Part shown: positions 7,489-14,324 of the stretch, piece after piece
Numbering within the stretch: position 1 is the stretch's first letter
How the letters are laid out: each line of letters starts with the position of its first letter
NCBI GenBank assembly: GCA_038046465.1
Contig: JBBSWB010000037.1
Coordinates: 1 to 29,001 of the forward strand
Direction: 5' to 3'
Source of the DNA: JBBSWB01 sp038046465
Lineage (GTDB): Archaea; Nanobdellota; Nanobdellia; Woesearchaeales; GW2011-AR9
DNA length: 29,001 bases
Position numbers and translations under genes: made by a program
Notes under the pieces: model-generated
Database searches by the model: none
What the model was told of the DNA's origin: nothing
Seen by the model: only the letters and a program-made list of their open reading frames with translations

Positions 7489-7505
7489 ATGCGCGGTTTT
7501 AACCT
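7489..7505 (-). other. 17-nt tRNA-Arg intron in the anticodon stem (29/30)
   Basis: The whole intron is one tiny hairpin, GGUU-AA-AACC, plus the 3' strand of the BHB central helix. It is near the lower size limit for archaeal tRNA introns, and the non-canonical 29/30 site interrupts the anticodon stem itself. Confidence 0.88.
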
Positions 7506-7561
7506 TGGCGCCCTATCCAGGCTAGGCTACAGGTCCATTTAATAGCTAAACTGCCAGCAGC

Positions 7562-7571
7562 TTTTTAAAAT
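7562..7571. promoter_or_regulatory. TATA-like box between tRNA-Arg and the methyltransferase-like gene
   Basis: TTTTTAAAAT contains the palindrome TTTTAAAA at 7563-7570. The centre is 30 nt from the tRNA-Arg 5' end (7536) and 26 nt from ATG 7593. It could drive both directions and argues for the second of two in-frame ATGs (7584 and 7593). Confidence 0.45.
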
Positions 7572-7592
7572 TTCCCTTATTCTATGCTAAGT

Positions 7593-8243
7593 ATGGGGGA
7601 ATTGATTGTTTTTGAAGACCGCATGGTTAAAGCTAGAGGTTTAGATAAATCCCAAAAACCAGATGAAAATAAAGTTAAAACTTACTTCTTTTGTGAAGAT
7701 TATGATCATCTTTCTAAGGCGCTTTCTTTACCCAAAGTTTCTGTTGGTCAAGCAGTTAATCCAACAGAAACCTTAACTTTATTTTATCCGGGCTGCGGCG
7801 CCGACATTTTATTTCCTTTAAAATATGTAGAACAACTGTTTCCTAATATAACTGAAATAAATTTTATTTTTAACGATTTAGATGATAATTTAAACTTAAT
7901 CAAAACAGTGTTAGATGAAGTGGGCATCAGTTTTGCTGAAGAAGATCACAAAATTAACTTTTATTGGAAAGATATGTTAATCAATTTAGACTTTCAATCC
8001 GGCAATGTTTTCGAAATGGAACTGCCCCAGTTTGATATTTATTTCGAAAAAGCGTTTAGGATAATGAAAGGTTACCATCCCGAGTATGAAAACAAGATTT
8101 TTACAAAATTAAATCTAGGCGGAATTTTAATTAGTGATTCTGGCTTTCAGGAATTTCCATTAAAAAAGTTAAAAGTATCCCCTAAATTAAGCACTTATGG
8201 GGAAATGATTATTGGTGTAAAAAAGCAAAGCATCAAATCTTAA
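7593..8243 (+). CDS. Methyltransferase-like protein (class I SAM-fold candidate)
   Basis: 216 residues from ATG 7593. The segment LTLFYPGCGADILFPL near residue 60 resembles motif I of Rossmann-type methyltransferases (GxGxD-like), and INFIFNDLDDNLNLI about 25 residues later would be the acidic end of strand 2. The C-terminal part (KLNLGGILISDSGFQ) resembles the LkpGG region between strands 5 and 6. The substrate is unknown. The protein is short and could be a degenerate member. Its 3' end overlaps the stop of the convergent MNT gene by 11 nt. Confidence 0.6.
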   Translation: MGELIVFEDRMVKARGLDKSQKPDENKVKTYFFCEDYDHLSKALSLPKVSVGQAVNPTETLTLFYPGCGADILFPLKYVEQLFPNITEINFIFNDLDDNLNLIKTVLDEVGISFAEEDHKINFYWKDMLINLDFQSGNVFEMELPQFDIYFEKAFRIMKGYHPEYENKIFTKLNLGGILISDSGFQEFPLKKLKVSPKLSTYGEMIIGVKKQSIKS

Positions 8244-8550
8244 TCCCTTTTTTGGCAATGTTTCGAACTAAAGAAGTTTCTCCTTTAAGCTTATTAAATT
8301 CTTTGGGAGTATAGCACAAAAAATCAACCGGTTTTTTAGCATGCCAATGGTCGTACAATCCTCTCAATCTTTGGTAAGCTTTTTTTCTTTTAAATTTTCC
8401 AGAGACAATAAGCAGATCAACATCGCTCCATTTATGTGTTTTTCCTGTTGCCTGGCTTCCAAACAAGATCATTTTTTTAATTGGAACTTCTTTTGATAAA
8501 TCTTTCTTGAATCTCTTTAGTTCGGTGATTAAAGCCGTTCTTTTATCCAT
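8233..8550 (-). CDS. Minimal nucleotidyltransferase (MNT) of a HEPN/MNT pair
   Basis: 105 residues with the DNA polymerase beta-like signature GS-x10-DxD (GSQ at 31-33, D43 and D45) and the third acidic residue at D76 (PVDFLCY). In known HEPN/MNT modules the MNT protein is the antitoxin and AMPylates or otherwise silences the HEPN RNase. Its start lies inside the HEPN gene with a 22-nt overlap, so translation is probably coupled. All three catalytic acids are present, so enzyme activity is expected. Confidence 0.85.
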   Translation of the reverse strand: MDKRTALITELKRFKKDLSKEVPIKKMILFGSQATGKTHKWSDVDLLIVSGKFKRKKAYQRLRGLYDHWHAKKPVDFLCYTPKEFNKLKGETSLVRNIAKKGIKI

Positions 8551-8897
8551 TCTAAAATCTCCTTTCCTTTTCTGAGCAATACTTCAGCATCCAGTTTTGA
8601 AAACTCTGCTTCGAGACCCGTAGGGTATCTAGTAGTAATATATGCGCCGGTAAGGTCTTCGCAAGTAGATTTAAATTTTGTTGGCAGTTTTAATTCTCGA
8701 AAGAAAAAAAGCAAGTTATGATATTTAGGAATTTCTTCATTAGTTCTTTCTTTTATCCATAATGCTTTCAAAGCTTTTTCTATAGCTTGCTGACAAAGAA
8801 AAACAGAAACATAGTAAGCTTTAATAGAAATATTTTTTTCAGCATTGTTAAAATCAAGTTCAGCCAGCTTCCACCATCTTTCTACCGCTTTTTCCAT
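8529..8897 (-). CDS. HEPN domain protein, toxin partner of the MNT gene
   Basis: 122 residues, all-helical, with the HEPN phrases LCQQAIEKALKAL (residues 34-46) and PKYHNLLFFFREL. The putative RNase motif is R51...H60, with a longer spacer (8) than the usual R-x4-6-H, so catalysis is less certain. HEPN/MNT pairs act as toxin-antitoxin or abortive defence modules. It is the first gene of the pair, with TATATAAA at 8920-8927 placed 27 nt from the ATG, indicating a leaderless message. Confidence 0.82.
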   Translation of the reverse strand: MEKAVERWWKLAELDFNNAEKNISIKAYYVSVFLCQQAIEKALKALWIKERTNEEIPKYHNLLFFFRELKLPTKFKSTCEDLTGAYITTRYPTGLEAEFSKLDAEVLLRKGKEILEWIKERL

Positions 8898-8919
8898 ATA
8901 TTCAAATAATAAGGGCAGC

Positions 8920-8927
8920 TATATAAA
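8920..8927 (-). promoter_or_regulatory. TATA box of the HEPN/MNT operon
   Basis: Minus-strand TTTATATA centred 27 nt from the ATG at 8897. No second promoter is seen before the MNT gene. Confidence 0.55.
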
Positions 8928-8980
8928 ATTTTCTAAGAAGCCCTGTGTTTTAACTACTTCTTGATAACAAAAACCAAAAC

Positions 8981-8990
8981 ATTTATAAAT
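8981..8990 (+). promoter_or_regulatory. TATA box of the DGR operon
   Basis: ATTTATAAAT, with CAAAAC in front as a BRE-like element, is centred 26 nt before the ATG at 9012. Confidence 0.6.
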
Positions 8991-9011
8991 AAAGTTCTTT
9001 AAACAAGCCTT

Positions 9012-10106
9012 ATGAATGCAGCTTTAACACGTTATGATCAAAGGGGCTTGATCCCGGCTATTTCTGCTCCACAAGCGCTGGAGCAGTGGGTTCAGCATAA
9101 TTTCATTCCAGCAGCCGAAGCTGAGACCAATCGAACCGCTCTCTGCCAAGTGCAGAGGGAAGACCAAAAACGCTATGCTGCCGATGTTCGGACTGCGCTT
9201 GTAGAATACAAAAAACAATATTCTCCCTGGGCCCGTTTGGCGCTCTTTGTCCGCAGGGGGTTTAAAGGCTATCGGCCAGAACTTGCTCCCTTAACTGCTT
9301 CTCCGGAAACTCAATTATTAGAACAAGTTGTGGCTCTGCAAGAGGTAGCCATTAAAGGACATGAATTATTCGAGGCCCTTCCGGTTGTTGTTCGAAAAAT
9401 GAAGCAGGATTATGAGCAGCCGGCTGCGCGGCAGGGAGAATTAGAACTAAAAATTTCTGATATCAAAAGAAACCTTCAAGATTTGCCGGCGAGGCAGCAG
9501 GAATATGCCCTGCTGCTCCAACATCTAGAAAAATATGCAGCTCTTTCTGAGCCGGAAAAAGAAACCCTTTCAGCAGAACTGCAAACCAAAACCGGTATTG
9601 GCATGCTTCCACCCTTGGAGAATGCTGCTGTCCGCTCACTGGTGCAGCAAAAACTAAATAGAGGATATAAAGAGCTTAACAAAAACAGTTTATCTTCATT
9701 GCTGGAAGTGTTGGACATTGAATACGCTTCCGTGCAGCGCCAGCAAAGGATTATTGAATCTCAGGAAAGCCAATTAGAACAAGGATGGAAGCCGGCGCTG
9801 ATTCAGTTAAGCCGGCTAAAAGAGCAATACGATATGTTAAGCCGATTTACGTCAGGTGCACGCTTGCTTATCGGCATGAATGAGCTGCGGAAAGATACTG
9901 CGGAAATGGTTGCCCGCTCGGAAGAAATTATGGCTGCTGCAGCTGCGCATATCAACAACACCCGCATCGATGCGGAAGCATATGAGGAATCGTTTGCCGT
10001 GCCGTCGGCGCATGCGCGAATTTTGGATACTGACGAATCTATCATTATAGATGTTGAAGAAGACGTTGATATTGAAGAAGAGCCCTTCCTAGCGGAGCGA
10101 AAGTAA
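9012..10106 (+). CDS. Coiled-coil protein encoded upstream of the DGR target
   Basis: 364 residues, unrecognised. It is rich in Q, E, A and L, with long amphipathic helices (about residues 95-330) likely to form coiled coils. A basic-hydrophobic patch (ARLALFVRRGFKGYR) lies near residue 75 and the C-terminus is strongly acidic (DVEEDVDIEEEPF). No cleavable signal peptide is visible. The stop is 2 nt from the ATG of the variable protein, so both are one operon. Base composition is visibly richer in G and C than the neighbouring AT-rich genes, and the same holds for the target gene, suggesting common import. It may be a scaffold or secretion partner for the target; that is inference. Confidence 0.7.
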   Translation: MNAALTRYDQRGLIPAISAPQALEQWVQHNFIPAAEAETNRTALCQVQREDQKRYAADVRTALVEYKKQYSPWARLALFVRRGFKGYRPELAPLTASPETQLLEQVVALQEVAIKGHELFEALPVVVRKMKQDYEQPAARQGELELKISDIKRNLQDLPARQQEYALLLQHLEKYAALSEPEKETLSAELQTKTGIGMLPPLENAAVRSLVQQKLNRGYKELNKNSLSSLLEVLDIEYASVQRQQRIIESQESQLEQGWKPALIQLSRLKEQYDMLSRFTSGARLLIGMNELRKDTAEMVARSEEIMAAAAAHINNTRIDAEAYEESFAVPSAHARILDTDESIIIDVEEDVDIEEEPFLAERK

Positions 10107-10108
10107 AC

Positions 10109-10999
10109 ATGGCAAAATTATATATTCCTGGTTTGGCAGAATATGGGCAGTGCAAAATTGCCTTTTTGCGTCTGCAAGAACTTCTCACTCAAGAACAAAC
10201 ACCTGAGCACAAAACAGAGTTAGCTGATCTGCTTCAAACACTGGATACAAATACAGATGCCGTTGATTTTTTGCAGGCAGAATTTGGCCCAGAATACGCG
10301 CGCGTATATGGGCGGGCGGCAAATGCGCGTATGCCTGCCTTTCTTCTTGATGAATCTGCTGCAGATAATGGAACAAAAAGATTGCCGTCGGAATGGTATG
10401 ATTATTGGGCTGACATTAAGGATGGCAAAGTCATGGCTTCTATGGGCGATTTGTATAAATCTTTTAAAATCATTAAAAAAATGCATGAGCAAGGAAGCGC
10501 AGAAGAGCAGGCTAAAGCTAAATCGCTATTATTCAGCCTACGGGATGATTGTGATTGGTCGGGAAAGCAGAATTGGTTAATCTCCAGCACTAGATTGTTT
10601 TATTCCGGAACTAATCTCGATGCGCGGATTGTCCAGCATTACCGCTGCCCTCGGCCAGCATTAGTAAAAGAGACTATTGTGGAAGCGCCTGTCTATAGAA
10701 GAACGCCGGTAAAAAAGATACTTAATGAACAGAAAGGCCTGGCTTACCTGCAGGCCTTATTTGATACTGAAGATAAGGCAGAAACCATTCTGCAGACGCT
10801 GGAATTTGTGAGCGGGAAACATGGAGATAGCTTAGTTGGCTGGACTGCTAATACAAATGCCGATGACACGCAATATACCCGAACCAGCCACCCAGAACGG
10901 GCGGCGGGGTTTGACTTCGACCTTGTTCAATTCCATGTTGATGGCGACGACATTAGCAGCTACCCTGGTTGTTCTCGTCGGGTGCGTTGCGAGCCGTAG
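10109..10999 (+). CDS. DGR target protein with C-terminal variable region
   Basis: 296 residues. The last 30 residues contain the variable repeat. The conserved frame RAAGFD...QFHV.G...PGCSRRVR resembles the C-type-lectin-like ends of DGR targets, where variable residues form a ligand-binding face. Residues differing from the template-encoded sequence are 271-273, 278, 280, 281, 283, 285 and 292 (template N, N, D, N, N, N, N, N, M; here D, L, V, D, D, D, S, Y, V); codon 291 differs silently. The N-terminal 200 residues are helical and unrecognised, with a linker at about 200-215. No signal peptide is visible. It is cotranscribed with the coiled-coil gene. A second in-frame ligand domain is not evident. 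Confidence 0.88.
   Translation: MAKLYIPGLAEYGQCKIAFLRLQELLTQEQTPEHKTELADLLQTLDTNTDAVDFLQAEFGPEYARVYGRAANARMPAFLLDESAADNGTKRLPSEWYDYWADIKDGKVMASMGDLYKSFKIIKKMHEQGSAEEQAKAKSLLFSLRDDCDWSGKQNWLISSTRLFYSGTNLDARIVQHYRCPRPALVKETIVEAPVYRRTPVKKILNEQKGLAYLQALFDTEDKAETILQTLEFVSGKHGDSLVGWTANTNADDTQYTRTSHPERAAGFDFDLVQFHVDGDDISSYPGCSRRVRCEP
10899..10984 (+). repeat. DGR variable repeat (VR)
   Basis: 86 nt matching the TR at 11425-11510 with 11 substitutions, at VR positions 10919, 10922, 10923, 10926, 10940, 10946, 10949, 10956, 10961, 10981 and 10982. All are at TR adenines (seven A to G, three A to T, one A to C). The invariant 3' part CCCTGGTTGTTCTCGTCG (10963-10980) is the likely initiation-of-mutagenic-homing segment. 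Confidence 0.95.
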
Positions 11000-11011
11000 G
11001 CGAGCAGGTGT

Positions 11012-11031
11012 GTGCGCCCACAGGGGCGCGC
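11012..11031. other. Hairpin/cruciform downstream of the VR
   Basis: GTGCGCCC-ACAG-GGGCGCGC gives an 8-bp stem (one T-G pair, six contiguous GC-type pairs) with a 4-nt loop, 27 nt after the VR and just past the target stop codon. DGRs such as the Bordetella phage one have a similar stem with a 4-nt loop at this place that aids target recognition. Confidence 0.7.
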
Positions 11032-11039
11032 GAAAATAG

Positions 11040-11424
11040 TTTAGTACTTATTTAACTCAAATAGATACTAAAGAATATAGATAATAAACTTTATCGTCGC
11101 TAAATTAACGAAAAGTTAAAATCTCTCAGTCGAGCGTGCCGGTTGATGCCGAAGGAAAAGCTAAAATTTTTGTCGTTGATAAGTAAAGAAGTGTATACTG
11201 GAGACCACACTTCAGCTAAATAAGTACATAGTTTAGAAAAAGTTAAAAACAAGTTCTTCTTTCCTTTTCTTTGTCCTGACACAGTCAGGGCCACAAGCTT
11301 ATCCATTATGACAACGATAAATATTTAGTTTATTGTTAGTTATAAAATACAGCTGTAACACTAAGTAGAAAATGAAAAGATGAAGCAGCAGTGCTCTTGT
11401 ACAATGTGATAAGCTATACAATCA
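11040..11424. other. DGR spacer and leader of the TR RNA
   Basis: No supported gene. A TATA-like GTTATAAAAT at 11338-11347 would start a TR transcript near 11370, about 55 nt before the TR. A small hairpin CCTGAC-ACA-GTCAGG lies at about 11274-11288. A 68-codon minus-strand frame at 11100-11306 has no promoter at the right distance and no recognisable protein. The position between VR and TR is where avd genes often sit, but no four-helix avd-like protein is encoded. Confidence 0.5.
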
Positions 11425-11510
11425 GGGCGGCGGGGTTTGACTTCAACAATGATCAATTCCATGTTAATGGCAACAACATTAACAGCAACCCTGGTTGTTC
11501 TCGTCGAATG
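11425..11510 (+). repeat. DGR template repeat (TR)
   Basis: 86 nt, non-coding copy of the VR with 23 adenines, 11 of which are changed in the VR; none of the 63 other bases is changed. Read in the VR frame it holds AAC/AAT codons at seven mutable positions, the codon class with the widest amino acid reach under adenine mutagenesis. It ends 27 nt before the RT start codon. Confidence 0.95.
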
Positions 11511-11537
11511 GTCCTGATGGTCTAGGATATTTTGATA

Positions 11538-12662
11538 ATGAACACCCATCAGCATCTATATAAAATAGTTTGTAGTTATGAAAATCTTGTTCTTGCTTGG
11601 AAAAAGGCGCGCAAAGGAAAAATACTCAAGCAGTATGTAATCGATTTTGAAAACGATCTTAAAAATAACCTTAATTTGTTGAGAGTAGAATTATTGCTTC
11701 ATGCTTATCAACCCAGACCATTGAAAACTTTTATCTTACGAGATCCAAAAACAAGGACGATTAGCGTCAGCGATTTTCGGGATAGAATAATTCATCATGC
11801 TATCTGCAATGTTATTGAGCCAATTTTTGACAAAACATTTATTTTTGATTCTTATGCCAACAGAAAAAGCAAGGGCACTTTAGCTGCAGTTAAAAGGCTT
11901 AAGTTCCTTCAAAGAAAAGTAAGCAGGAATAAAACACTGGTTAAAAAATTCAACAAAAGAAACATCAGGGGCTTTTTCCTAAAAGGAGATATTAAAAAAT
12001 ATTTTGATACAGTCGACCACGAAAAACTGCTAAAAATCATTAAACGAAAAATCCAAGACCCAGAATTAATCTTTTTGATGCAAAAAATTCTTTTCAACTA
12101 TCAAGCAAAAGAAAAAGGAAAAGGCATGCCTTTAGGCAACTTAACCAGCCAATTCTTTGCTAATGTATATCTTAATGAATTGGATCAATTTATCAAGCAT
12201 AAGTTAAAAGTAAAATATTATCTGCGTTATGTTGATGACTTTGTTATATTGCATAATGATAAACTGGAACTATATTTTTACAAGGAAAAAATAGAAAAAT
12301 ATCTTCAAGACGATTTACACATAAATTTAAATGCAGATAAATCAAAAATAAAACCGCTGGCAAGAGGGATTCCATTTCTCGGCTTTCGGAATTATTACCA
12401 TCATAGGATATTAAGAAAAAAAAGCACAAAAAGAATATACTATAAAATATATGCTCTAGAAAAGGACTATCATTACAGGAAAATTAATTACGATAAAATT
12501 TATGATTTTCTGGAAGGGTGGTGCGCATATGCAAAGAATGCAAATACATTCAAATTACGGGAAAAGCTTCTTGAGCAAATCGAACAAAAATTTCCTCAGG
12601 AATTATCAACAAAAGAAGTAAATAGACTGCAAAAATCAGCAGACTATTTTATTGAATGCTAA
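11538..12662 (+). CDS. DGR reverse transcriptase
   Basis: 374 residues from ATG 11538 (an upstream TTG at 11532 is in frame but less likely). RT motifs are present: GDIKKYFDTVDH (catalytic Asp of motif A), LGNLTSQFFANVYLNELD (residues 199-216, the motif 4 form typical of DGR RTs) and the YVDD box at 231-234 with the two other catalytic Asp. The C-terminal part (FLEGWCAYAKNAN) is the usual thumb-like end. It is a lone RT domain with no maturase or endonuclease domain, as in DGRs and unlike group II introns. Its stop overlaps the convergent cyclophilin gene by 14 nt. The basic protein should bind the TR RNA just upstream. Confidence 0.95.
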   Translation: MNTHQHLYKIVCSYENLVLAWKKARKGKILKQYVIDFENDLKNNLNLLRVELLLHAYQPRPLKTFILRDPKTRTISVSDFRDRIIHHAICNVIEPIFDKTFIFDSYANRKSKGTLAAVKRLKFLQRKVSRNKTLVKKFNKRNIRGFFLKGDIKKYFDTVDHEKLLKIIKRKIQDPELIFLMQKILFNYQAKEKGKGMPLGNLTSQFFANVYLNELDQFIKHKLKVKYYLRYVDDFVILHNDKLELYFYKEKIEKYLQDDLHINLNADKSKIKPLARGIPFLGFRNYYHHRILRKKSTKRIYYKIYALEKDYHYRKINYDKIYDFLEGWCAYAKNANTFKLREKLLEQIEQKFPQELSTKEVNRLQKSADYFIEC

Positions 12663-13227
12663 TCTTCTTCACAATTACATCTTCTACCGGCTTATCCTGC
12701 CCATCGGTTTCCGTCGCAGCAATTTTATCGACTACGTCCATTCCTTCTATAACTTTTCCAAACACCGGATGCTTTGAATCAAGAAAATTATTATTAACTA
12801 AATTAATAAAAAACTGGCTTCCTCCCGTATCCGGTCCGGCATTAGCCATAGCTATAGTTCCTCGCACATTTGACAATCCAGTGGCAAATTCGTCGTCAAT
12901 AACATATCCTGGTCCACCAGTACCCCATAAATATTTTTTGGAGTTTTCTTTAGTTAAAGGATCTCCGCCTTGAATCATAAATCTAGAGATTACTCGGTGG
13001 AATTTAGTGTTGTCATAAAAATCTTTTTCGGCTAAATCAATAAAATTTTTAGTCGTAATGGGCATTTGCTTTTCAAATAATTCTATTTTAATCGTACCTA
13101 AATTAGTTTCTATTACCGCTGAACGATTCATTTTTTCTCCTCCACAAGCTGATAAAAATAAAGTAACTGTTAACAAGACCACAACTAATATTCCTAAACT
13201 AAATACTTTCATCAATTTTCTATTCAT
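12649..13227 (-). CDS. Cyclophilin-type peptidyl-prolyl cis-trans isomerase, lipoprotein
   Basis: 192 residues from ATG 13227, which overlaps the top6A stop as ATGA. An N-terminal hydrophobic helix ends in the lipobox LSAC, predicting a membrane-anchored protein outside the cell. The cyclophilin core is complete: FHRVISRFMIQGGDP carries the active-site Arg, GTIAMANAGPDTGGSQFFINL the central motif, and HPVFGKVIEGMDVV the end. It speeds proline isomerisation in exported proteins. The ATGA overlap suggests coupling to the topoisomerase operon, although the functions are unrelated. Confidence 0.92.
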   Translation of the reverse strand: MNRKLMKVFSLGILVVVLLTVTLFLSACGGEKMNRSAVIETNLGTIKIELFEKQMPITTKNFIDLAEKDFYDNTKFHRVISRFMIQGGDPLTKENSKKYLWGTGGPGYVIDDEFATGLSNVRGTIAMANAGPDTGGSQFFINLVNNNFLDSKHPVFGKVIEGMDVVDKIAATETDGQDKPVEDVIVKKISIQ

Positions 13228-14324
13228 GGCAGCCAACTTTTAGGATTTTTTAGTTTATCAGGTAAATATTTATCGATAACGAAATTTAAACCGTGCTTTG
13301 CTAGTGCTTGCTGTTCTGCACGTGCTTTCATTTTAACCATTTGTTCCAGAGCTTTTTGCCATTCTTTATGGTGTTTAATAAAAGGGTCATTTTTAATTAG
13401 ATCTTTAATTTTTTTAATGTCCACTTCCTTTAAAGGATGAGTAGGTAATTTGTAATCAATAATGTCTTGAGGAGTAACGCCAAAGAAATGGGCTTGAGGA
13501 ACACAAAAGTATTCATTGATGTGGGCAGCATTTCCTGAACCTACTTTTAAGGTTCGGTAAATATTTCCAAACCCGTAAGGATCTCCGTCGGTAAATACAT
13601 ACACCGGTATCTTTTTTTGATCGGAAAGCATCCGAACAAATCGTCTGCAAGCTCGCGTAGGAACTCCGCCCATAGAAACTAAAATACAATTAGCCGTTTT
13701 CCAATATTTATGTTTATTTAACCGTTCAAACATACCGTGAGTTTCAATCGCTAAAACAAATTTTGCTTTAGTTTCAAATTTTAAATGTTCGCAAGTGCTG
13801 GGTACTGAATATGCTCCTGAACCAAATTTAGTACAGTCAATGTGCAGTTCTTTTCCTGTTTCTGAATCGCGATCTATCACTACCAGTTCTCCAGCAACAT
13901 CTCCGCCTTTTTCTTCTGGAATAAAGCCGATCTGCTCCCGGTTAACCATCATCATCGCTTCAATATCGTCCATCACTGTATCTGATTCTGGCTGTTCTAA
14001 GAAACGAGCATCGCCCCAGTTTTTGCTAACATAATAAGCTTCCCTTTTCGTGGCAATATCGTCGGTATTTACTAATTGCATAGAAAGCCCCATCATCTTT
14101 AAGGTCTGGGCAAAAGTTTTAATGGTCGAAGCAGTCAACGTCCGCGATTTAATTGCTTTCTGAAGAACAAAATAACCTTCGCTTTCATCGTATTTGACAT
14201 TGCTTAAAGCACGCAGAGGAATTTTTAATTGCGGCTGCTTAAGCTGTTTAATCTTATTATGAATATCTTCAGTTGTTTCTTTGATTTTTTGTACAACTGA
14301 TTTACTGTCTTTTTTTAGATTCAT
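13224..14324 (-). CDS. top6A: DNA topoisomerase VI subunit A
   Basis: 366 residues, full length. With subunit B it makes a type IIB topoisomerase that decatenates and relaxes DNA by a double-strand passage. The winged-helix catalytic tyrosine lies in KREAYY (Y97 or Y98). The TOPRIM domain shows E194 (AIETHGMFERL) and the DxD at D246/D248 (FTDGDPYG). It is homologous to Spo11. The start overlaps the top6B stop (ATGA at 14321-14324), and the stop overlaps the cyclophilin start, so translation is coupled across three genes. Confidence 0.96.
   Translation of the reverse strand: MNLKKDSKSVVQKIKETTEDIHNKIKQLKQPQLKIPLRALSNVKYDESEGYFVLQKAIKSRTLTASTIKTFAQTLKMMGLSMQLVNTDDIATKREAYYVSKNWGDARFLEQPESDTVMDDIEAMMMVNREQIGFIPEEKGGDVAGELVVIDRDSETGKELHIDCTKFGSGAYSVPSTCEHLKFETKAKFVLAIETHGMFERLNKHKYWKTANCILVSMGGVPTRACRRFVRMLSDQKKIPVYVFTDGDPYGFGNIYRTLKVGSGNAAHINEYFCVPQAHFFGVTPQDIIDYKLPTHPLKEVDIKKIKDLIKNDPFIKHHKEWQKALEQMVKMKARAEQQALAKHGLNFVIDKYLPDKLKNPKSWLP

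Larger units (their letters stand above)
7371..7536 (-). tRNA. tRNA-Arg(UCU) with two introns (29/30 and 59/60)
   Basis: Exons are 7506-7536, 7459-7488 and 7371-7384; introns are 7489-7505 (17 nt) and 7385-7458 (74 nt). Spliced length is 75 nt. The acceptor GGACCUG/CAGGUCC is perfect; the D arm is GCCU...GGGC. The anticodon stem CCAGC/GCUGG appears only after splicing, around loop CUUCUAA (anticodon UCU). The variable loop is AUAUC, the T arm GGGGG-UUCAAAU-CCCCU, the discriminator G. Both introns have textbook BHB elements. Intron 1: central GCGC/GCGC, bulges CAA and AUG, inner helix GGUU/AACC, outer AGG/CCU. Intron 2: central UUCA/UGAA, bulges AAG and AGU, an 11-bp inner helix, outer GGGG/CCCC. 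Confidence 0.93.
10109..12662 (+). mobile_element. Diversity-generating retroelement (DGR)
   Basis: The cassette has the order target gene with VR (10899-10984), hairpin (11012-11031), spacer with the TR RNA promoter candidate, TR (11425-11510) and reverse transcriptase (11538-12662). In known DGRs the RT copies TR RNA, misincorporating opposite adenines, and the cDNA replaces the VR by mutagenic homing; the TR is kept unchanged. Every difference between the two repeats here is at a TR adenine, the hallmark of past activity. No avd-type accessory gene is seen in the window. Confidence 0.93.

Noticed and set aside
10836..11039. 67-codon plus-strand frame overlapping the VR and the hairpin
   Set aside because: It is an alternate frame of the target gene; the A-to-N changes fit the codon pattern of the main frame, not this one.
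11100..11306. 68-codon minus-strand frame in the DGR spacer, possible avd or accessory gene
   Set aside because: The protein does not look like a four-helix Avd, it has no promoter at the usual distance and no ribosome binding site.
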